Of a stretch of DNA of 28,675 nt, positions 24,313 through 28,675 are shown one piece after another. The position numbers were made by a program, and so were the translations under genes. Location of the stretch: the NCBI GenBank assembly GCA_002424525.1, contig DIKJ01000095.1, positions 1 to 28,675 of the forward strand, given 5' to 3'. Position 1 is the first letter of the stretch. Every line of letters begins with the position of its first letter. The notes beneath the pieces were generated by a model, which was not told the DNA's origin, ran no database searches, and saw only the letters and a list, made by a program, of their open reading frames with translations. This DNA comes from Bacteroidales bacterium UBA5621 (GTDB taxonomy: Bacteria; Bacteroidota; Bacteroidia; Bacteroidales; VadinHA17).

Positions 24313-25830
24313 TCAGGCCATTTTTTCTTTGAATCTTCTAAGTAATGAAGCCCCCGGGGAACTGAATAACACTGATTTGATAATTTCCCTGTATCGGATT
24401 CCAAAGTAATCACCGGTAAAAATTACCAGGATACCGGAAACAAGGCCGGACAATCCTAATGTAAAGAATTCATTGATATTTAACAAGCCGACAATAAAGC
24501 TCATGAGTCCGCAAATAACGGAAGAATGTATAAGGACTCTAATCATCGAACTGAAAGGAATAACATATCCCAGTTTCACGCCAAGCACTTTTGTAGCATA
24601 AAAAATCCCCAGACACACCTGACCAATATAAAATAATCGTGAGAGGACTGCATAGGTAACCGACGTCCCGGCAAGGCGGACGACTAAGAACCCGGTCACC
24701 CATATCAGTAAAGCCTGAATCAAATGAATTCTGGCATAAACTCTTGTCTTTCCCAGGGCAAATAGTACCGACTGAAAAACAATAATATTAAAGAAGCCAA
24801 TCAACATGCCGATTATAAAATATACTGCGGACACAGCATATTGCTCCCCATATAACGCTATAACGGAGCTCTTGGCGTTGAAGACAAAAAAAGCCAGGAT
24901 AGGATATACGAGAATGACTGATCTTTCTGTTGCACTCTTCCAGGTCCGACATATATTTTCAAGTCCGTCAGAGGAACCGCTGAATCTTGAAAACAGTGGC
25001 AATAATACAGTTACTGTGGCACCACTTATCATAGCAACAAATGGCAGGTCAATAAACCCATTGGAAAACTCCGCAAATACCTCCGCCCCGTAGTACCGGC
25101 TGATGAAGAACTGGTCAGCGAATCTGATTAGGATTCCATAAATTGTAGCAACCATAAGTGGCATGCTATATTTAAATATATCCTGATATCTGAAAGAGGT
25201 ATTCTGGCGTTGTACCTTGGTGTATGGTTTAAGAATGAGATACAGGGCAAGGAGGCAGGTGATGAGAGATGCTGCGATCCATCCATAGAGAGCTGTTAAG
25301 TATGTTCCTTTAAGCAATAAGACAGGGAGCGTGATCAACGCCAGCATTAAAAGCCGGGTCAGAGTAATATAGATCGCAAGAACATGGGTCTTCCGGAGTG
25401 AAGCGTAAACTCCTTCAATCCCTATTATCGGGAACATAAGTGCCGGCACAACAGAAAATATTCTGAGGCCCTTTGCCAAATCTGGGTTCTTGAACAGGTC
25501 AGAAATTGACGGGGCCAGCAAAAACAAGGAGGCTGAAAAGCATAAGCCAAGGAGAATAAAGACCCTGATTAATTTGTATACAAAATCTTTACCCTCCTCC
25601 ATCGTCTGTTTGGGCAGAAAATAGGAGTACGCCCCCTGCAGACCGGCAGAAAAGAGTATCAGTAAGGTATTGTAAATGTAAAGGACTTGTTTATAAGTTC
25701 CGTAGTCACCCTTGTTAAAATACCGTGCTAATATGGCGGCACTTAGAATAGACAGGAAGAAGGAACTAAGCTGGCCAAGGCCTACCCAAATTGCCTGATT
25801 GGTATTACTGGAATTCGGAGAACCGTTCAA
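24313..25830 (-). CDS. wzx: Wzx-type oligosaccharide flippase
   Basis: Inner-membrane MATE/MOP-superfamily protein of 505 residues with about 12-14 helices, proposed to flip the lipid-linked repeat unit to the periplasm. The N-terminus shows the family opening: GLGQLSSFFLSILSAAILARYFNKGDYGTYKQVLYIYN, where R-x-x-x-x-x-DYG is typical of polysaccharide transporters. The second half repeats the layout (a FADQFFISRYYGAEVFAEFSNG segment). It is 64 bases after the Wzc gene and 60 before the AsnB-like gene. Substrate specificity cannot be predicted. Confidence 0.9.
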   Translation of the reverse strand: MNGSPNSSNTNQAIWVGLGQLSSFFLSILSAAILARYFNKGDYGTYKQVLYIYNTLLILFSAGLQGAYSYFLPKQTMEEGKDFVYKLIRVFILLGLCFSASLFLLAPSISDLFKNPDLAKGLRIFSVVPALMFPIIGIEGVYASLRKTHVLAIYITLTRLLMLALITLPVLLLKGTYLTALYGWIAASLITCLLALYLILKPYTKVQRQNTSFRYQDIFKYSMPLMVATIYGILIRFADQFFISRYYGAEVFAEFSNGFIDLPFVAMISGATVTVLLPLFSRFSGSSDGLENICRTWKSATERSVILVYPILAFFVFNAKSSVIALYGEQYAVSAVYFIIGMLIGFFNIIVFQSVLFALGKTRVYARIHLIQALLIWVTGFLVVRLAGTSVTYAVLSRLFYIGQVCLGIFYATKVLGVKLGYVIPFSSMIRVLIHSSVICGLMSFIVGLLNINEFFTLGLSGLVSGILVIFTGDYFGIRYREIIKSVLFSSPGASLLRRFKEKMA

Positions 25831-25894
25831 AGAAACAGATATTACTTAGATGACAGACAGCAGTGACGATTCGGCATGGATCACTGATTATACC

Positions 25895-28273
25895 TTATCT
25901 CTTACGGTACCTTTTAAATATAGACTTTCTTTTCGATCGCTCTTTATCACTGGTGTATCCGTATCTTTCTCCGTACCCATAGTGTTTACTGTCTGATTGA
26001 ATATCATTGATTACGAGACTGACCCCTTTTATTCCTGAGGAATTGATCTCGGTCAAGGTGCTGATAAACGCATCCCTGATTGTCTTTCCGGGCCTCACTA
26101 CCACCAGACATGCATCCGACATGGATGCCAGGTAATACGTATCGGATACAATTCCGATTGGAGAGGAATCAATCAATATATAGTCATATCTCTCCTTAAG
26201 ATGATTCAATAACTCCTGTGTTTTTTCCAACGCAGTAAGTTCGGAAGGGTTAGGGGGTATTGGTCCTGCCGTAATGACTGAAAAATTCTCGTATTGGGTT
26301 TTCTGTATGATATCCTGAATACTATCCTTACCAATCAGCCAGGTAGAAACACCCTTCTCATTTTCGAGGTTAAAATCCTGGTAGATCCTTGGTTTACGTA
26401 AGTCAAATCCAATCAGAATCGTCTTCTTACCTAATAAACTGCAAACAGATGCCAGATTAATGGCCGCAAAAGTTTTCCCATCTCCGGGTAAAGTTGAAGT
26501 TACCAGGATCACCGGAGCCTTTGCTTCTTTTGTAAAGAACTGCATCTTAGAGCGCAGGAGGCGGAAGGCCTCCGCAACTGAAGAAGTGGGATTGTCAAAT
26601 ACCACCGTACTATGCTTGTCGCTGCTATGTGGTATGTTACCCACGATGGGGTAGTCCGTTATACGCCTTATGTCTTCGTCCTTAAGCTTCCTATTAAACA
26701 GGTTGCCAAGAATAATCGTAAACAACGGGACTGCAAATCCTAGGAATAGCGCAATGAGAGTTACCATTGCCTTTTTGGGAGAAACAAGAATGCTAAATCG
26801 CTCGTCAGCAGGGTCTATCACTTCGCTGTCAGCCCTGTTGGATGCTTTTTGCATTTCCTGCTCAGCCCTGGTTTCCAACAAAAACGTATAAATTTCGTTA
26901 TTAAGCTCGAATTTCCTCTCAATACCCAGGAGTTGCCTTTCGGTTACAGGCAGTGCTGCTGCCTGAGCATTTGCCCGGTTTATTTGCTGTTGATTTTCAG
27001 ATCTGGCAAGACTATTGGCTCTTCTTAGACCATTAAGCGTCTCCCTTAAAGCATCCTTTGATGTTCGAATTCTCAGTTCGAGGTTTCTTTGTAAAGGATT
27101 CATTTCCCCCGCGCCACGGGCCGTCATTTGTCCCTGAAGTGCAGTAAGTTCATTAACGAGCCGGGTGAGACCCTGATCGGAAATGCCCATAGTCACCGGG
27201 ACAATCGGCATTTCTCCGGTTGCGTCCTTCTCGAGATAATCAGCCAGATAGTCGTAATAATTTGCCTCAAGACTCAGGCGGGCTCTCTCATTTTCAAGCA
27301 GGGTAACCTGGCCTATAATTGATTGTCCCTGAGCGGAAAGGTCCATTACCCTGTTTGACGAGCGGAACTGCTGCAGCCTGTTTTCTGTAAGTGACAGAGA
27401 ATCCGATATTCCGACCAGCTGATCATCTATGAACTGAATTCTTCTGTGAGCTTCAGCATTCTTCTTGTCCAGTGAAATTGCCTGAAACCCTTCAATGTGT
27501 TTATTGAGAAAATCTACATCTTTGGCTCTGTTTGTGCCCTCAAGGCTAATCCGCAAAACAGACCCCTCTCTGGATACCAGTTCGACATTAAGTCTGGTAC
27601 CATAGGCATTAGTCAGTCTTCGGCGACTGTGAACTTTAAAGTAGAGTTTACGGTCAAAGTTTCTGCTAAGCCATGCAAAATCCCTGCACTCAATCATGAA
27701 GCTGCCTCCCTGGACTTCAATATTCTCGCCAAAGGCAGCCGTCTTAAGTAACGGATAGACTTCTGATTTAGATTCTACCTGGTATATACTGTCTCCTTTA
27801 AATGTAATGGCGAATTCGATATCCTTTGGTAATGCGTTCACATTGTCGGATACTACCTTAATCGGTAACTCAGGATAAATGGGTAATTGGTTCCTAATTG
27901 TTCTGAAATAATATTCAACCTCATAGGAGAGCTCGTTGAGAGTTCTTTCCGTAAGAGCTCTTGACTTTATCAACATGATCTGGTTTTGGATATTCTTCAT
28001 TCCGCCAGGAAGCCCAAGCCCCTGCAGGAGATCTGAATTATCAACCAGTGCTCTGTCGTCTCGTTCATTGACCAGGATTGTTGCAGTAGTACGATATACT
28101 GGCATAGTGTGTCTGATATACCATACGGAAGCTAACAGGGCAATGGCAATTGAGAATAAAAACCAGTACCAGTGCTTCAATACTATGGGCAATATTACTG
28201 TTAGATCGAGACTGCTTATATCCTGACTATGCTTTTGCTGTTGTTCCAAAATAAAGTTGTCGTTGTTTTTCAT
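25895..28273 (-). CDS. wzc: Wzc-type chain-length regulator and BY-kinase
   Basis: Polysaccharide co-polymerase fused to a bacterial tyrosine kinase, 792 residues, inner membrane. Order: a first membrane helix (36-53), a periplasmic Wzz region with VYRTTATILV, coiled-coil stretches (275-310 and 370-430), a GNVR-like segment (445-475), a second helix (501-523), then the cytoplasmic kinase: EAFRLLRSKM (569-577), Walker A LPGDGKTF (595-602), Walker A' ILIGFDLRKP (619-628), Walker B YILIDSSP (698-705). The first Asp of the usual D-x-D in Walker A' is Gly622, which I recall is common in Bacteroidota homologues. The C-terminal tail has a short tyrosine cluster (Tyr765, 767, 771, 773). It controls chain length together with the export channel gene immediately upstream. 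Confidence 0.95.
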   Translation of the reverse strand: MKNNDNFILEQQQKHSQDISSLDLTVILPIVLKHWYWFLFSIAIALLASVWYIRHTMPVYRTTATILVNERDDRALVDNSDLLQGLGLPGGMKNIQNQIMLIKSRALTERTLNELSYEVEYYFRTIRNQLPIYPELPIKVVSDNVNALPKDIEFAITFKGDSIYQVESKSEVYPLLKTAAFGENIEVQGGSFMIECRDFAWLSRNFDRKLYFKVHSRRRLTNAYGTRLNVELVSREGSVLRISLEGTNRAKDVDFLNKHIEGFQAISLDKKNAEAHRRIQFIDDQLVGISDSLSLTENRLQQFRSSNRVMDLSAQGQSIIGQVTLLENERARLSLEANYYDYLADYLEKDATGEMPIVPVTMGISDQGLTRLVNELTALQGQMTARGAGEMNPLQRNLELRIRTSKDALRETLNGLRRANSLARSENQQQINRANAQAAALPVTERQLLGIERKFELNNEIYTFLLETRAEQEMQKASNRADSEVIDPADERFSILVSPKKAMVTLIALFLGFAVPLFTIILGNLFNRKLKDEDIRRITDYPIVGNIPHSSDKHSTVVFDNPTSSVAEAFRLLRSKMQFFTKEAKAPVILVTSTLPGDGKTFAAINLASVCSLLGKKTILIGFDLRKPRIYQDFNLENEKGVSTWLIGKDSIQDIIQKTQYENFSVITAGPIPPNPSELTALEKTQELLNHLKERYDYILIDSSPIGIVSDTYYLASMSDACLVVVRPGKTIRDAFISTLTEINSSGIKGVSLVINDIQSDSKHYGYGERYGYTSDKERSKRKSIFKRYRKR

Positions 28274-28385
28274 CCCAATTGAATTGTTCAGTATTTAACA
28301 ATAAATGGCCGGTAATTTACAATATGAGGGCATTTCTTAAATGCTTTACCTGACTGGCATGCCAAAGAATTTGACAGTTGTGCTT

Positions 28386-28675
28386 TTAGAGAGTTCTAAA
28401 AAAAGCTAATACACCCAGGGTTGATGTAATAGTGCTTAAAACCAATGACCAGAAGGTTGCATTTAACTCAAATGACCTTCCCTGCATAGGTACAGCATAG
28501 ATGATATCGTTAGGCATTATATAATAATACTCAGATGATAGTATGCTTCTGTCCGCAAGGGAAAACTCCTTGATTACCGGACCATAGGGAGAAGGTCTTA
28601 TCAACTGAACCTTTTGTCGATCGCTGAATGCACTCATATCGCCGGCCAACGACAAAGCTTCGAACACATTTATGC
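28386..28675 (-). CDS. wza: Partial Wza-type polysaccharide export protein (N-terminus off the right edge)
   Basis: The last 96 codons of an outer-membrane export protein. The frame continues past GTG at 28667 to the window edge (Ile-Asn-Val-Phe-Glu-Ala), so GTG is not the start. The visible part has NVFEALSLAGDM, which is the soluble-ligand-binding beta-grasp (SLBB) motif, RQKVQLIRPSPYG, then a PNDIIYAVP strand and a C-terminal hydrophobic helix (FWSLVLSTITSTLGVLAFF). A closing helix after the SLBB domain is typical of Bacteroidota Wza homologues. It is 112 bases before the Wzc gene, in the usual order. Confidence 0.88.
   Translation of the reverse strand, partial: INVFEALSLAGDMSAFSDRQKVQLIRPSPYGPVIKEFSLADRSILSSEYYYIMPNDIIYAVPMQGRSFELNATFWSLVLSTITSTLGVLAFFRTL

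Noticed and set aside
25895..28273. Gly in place of the first Asp of Walker A' in the Wzc kinase as a sign of inactivity
   Set aside because: I recall the same replacement in many Bacteroidota homologues, and the other kinase motifs and the tyrosine tail are present.

Overview
This window comes from a Bacteroidota genome, most likely an environmental, non-gut Bacteroidia lineage. The evidence is two large secreted proteins ending in type IX secretion (T9SS) sorting domains, lipoproteins with short lipobox signals, few Shine-Dalgarno sites, one good match to the Bacteroidota -7 promoter box (TAnnTTTG), and Bacteroidota-style export proteins. Most of the window is an exopolysaccharide or capsule locus of the Wzx/Wzy type. 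I saw no rRNA, tRNA, CRISPR array, insertion sequence or phage gene.

Left part (1 to about 9000), surface and accessory genes. A lipoprotein with a fibronectin-III-like domain runs off the left edge on the minus strand. Two plus-strand genes encode secreted right-handed beta-helix proteins with C-terminal T9SS signals (814-3615 and 4685-7516). The second carries a nearly perfect 105-residue tandem duplication. Between them is a minus-strand membrane protein of a recognisable but unnamed type (3713-4450). A small minus-strand pair, a hexapeptide acyltransferase and an SGNH-hydrolase-like lipoprotein, sits at 7609-9004 and could add or remove acyl groups.

Middle part (9279-19457), a compact minus-strand operon of ten genes, many overlapping by 1-4 bases. 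In transcription order: a NodB-like deacetylase homologue, a CapA/PgsA-type metallophosphatase, two GT4 glycosyltransferases, a second deacetylase homologue (paralogue of the first), a third GT4, a sugar-transfer-associated ATP-grasp enzyme, a GNAT acyltransferase, the initiating phosphoglycosyl transferase, and a second ATP-grasp enzyme. The two ATP-grasps, the GNAT, the CapA homologue and the AsnB homologue upstream together suggest amide or aminoacyl decoration of the glycan.

Right part (19684-28675), the export and polymerisation operon, also minus strand: Wza-type outer-membrane export protein (partial), Wzc-type co-polymerase/tyrosine kinase, Wzx flippase, AsnB-like amidotransferase, a GT4, and an EpsG/Wzy-like polymerase. 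It ends at a good intrinsic terminator (19552-19579), so the middle operon probably has its own promoter.

As a pathway (inference): the phosphoglycosyl transferase loads the first sugar on undecaprenyl phosphate, four GT4 enzymes extend it to roughly a pentasaccharide, and the ATP-grasp, GNAT, AsnB and deacetylase-like enzymes modify it. Wzx flips the unit, the EpsG-like protein polymerises it, and Wzc/Wza export it. The flanking T9SS beta-helix proteins, hexapeptide acyltransferase and SGNH-like lipoprotein may act on the polymer at the surface.
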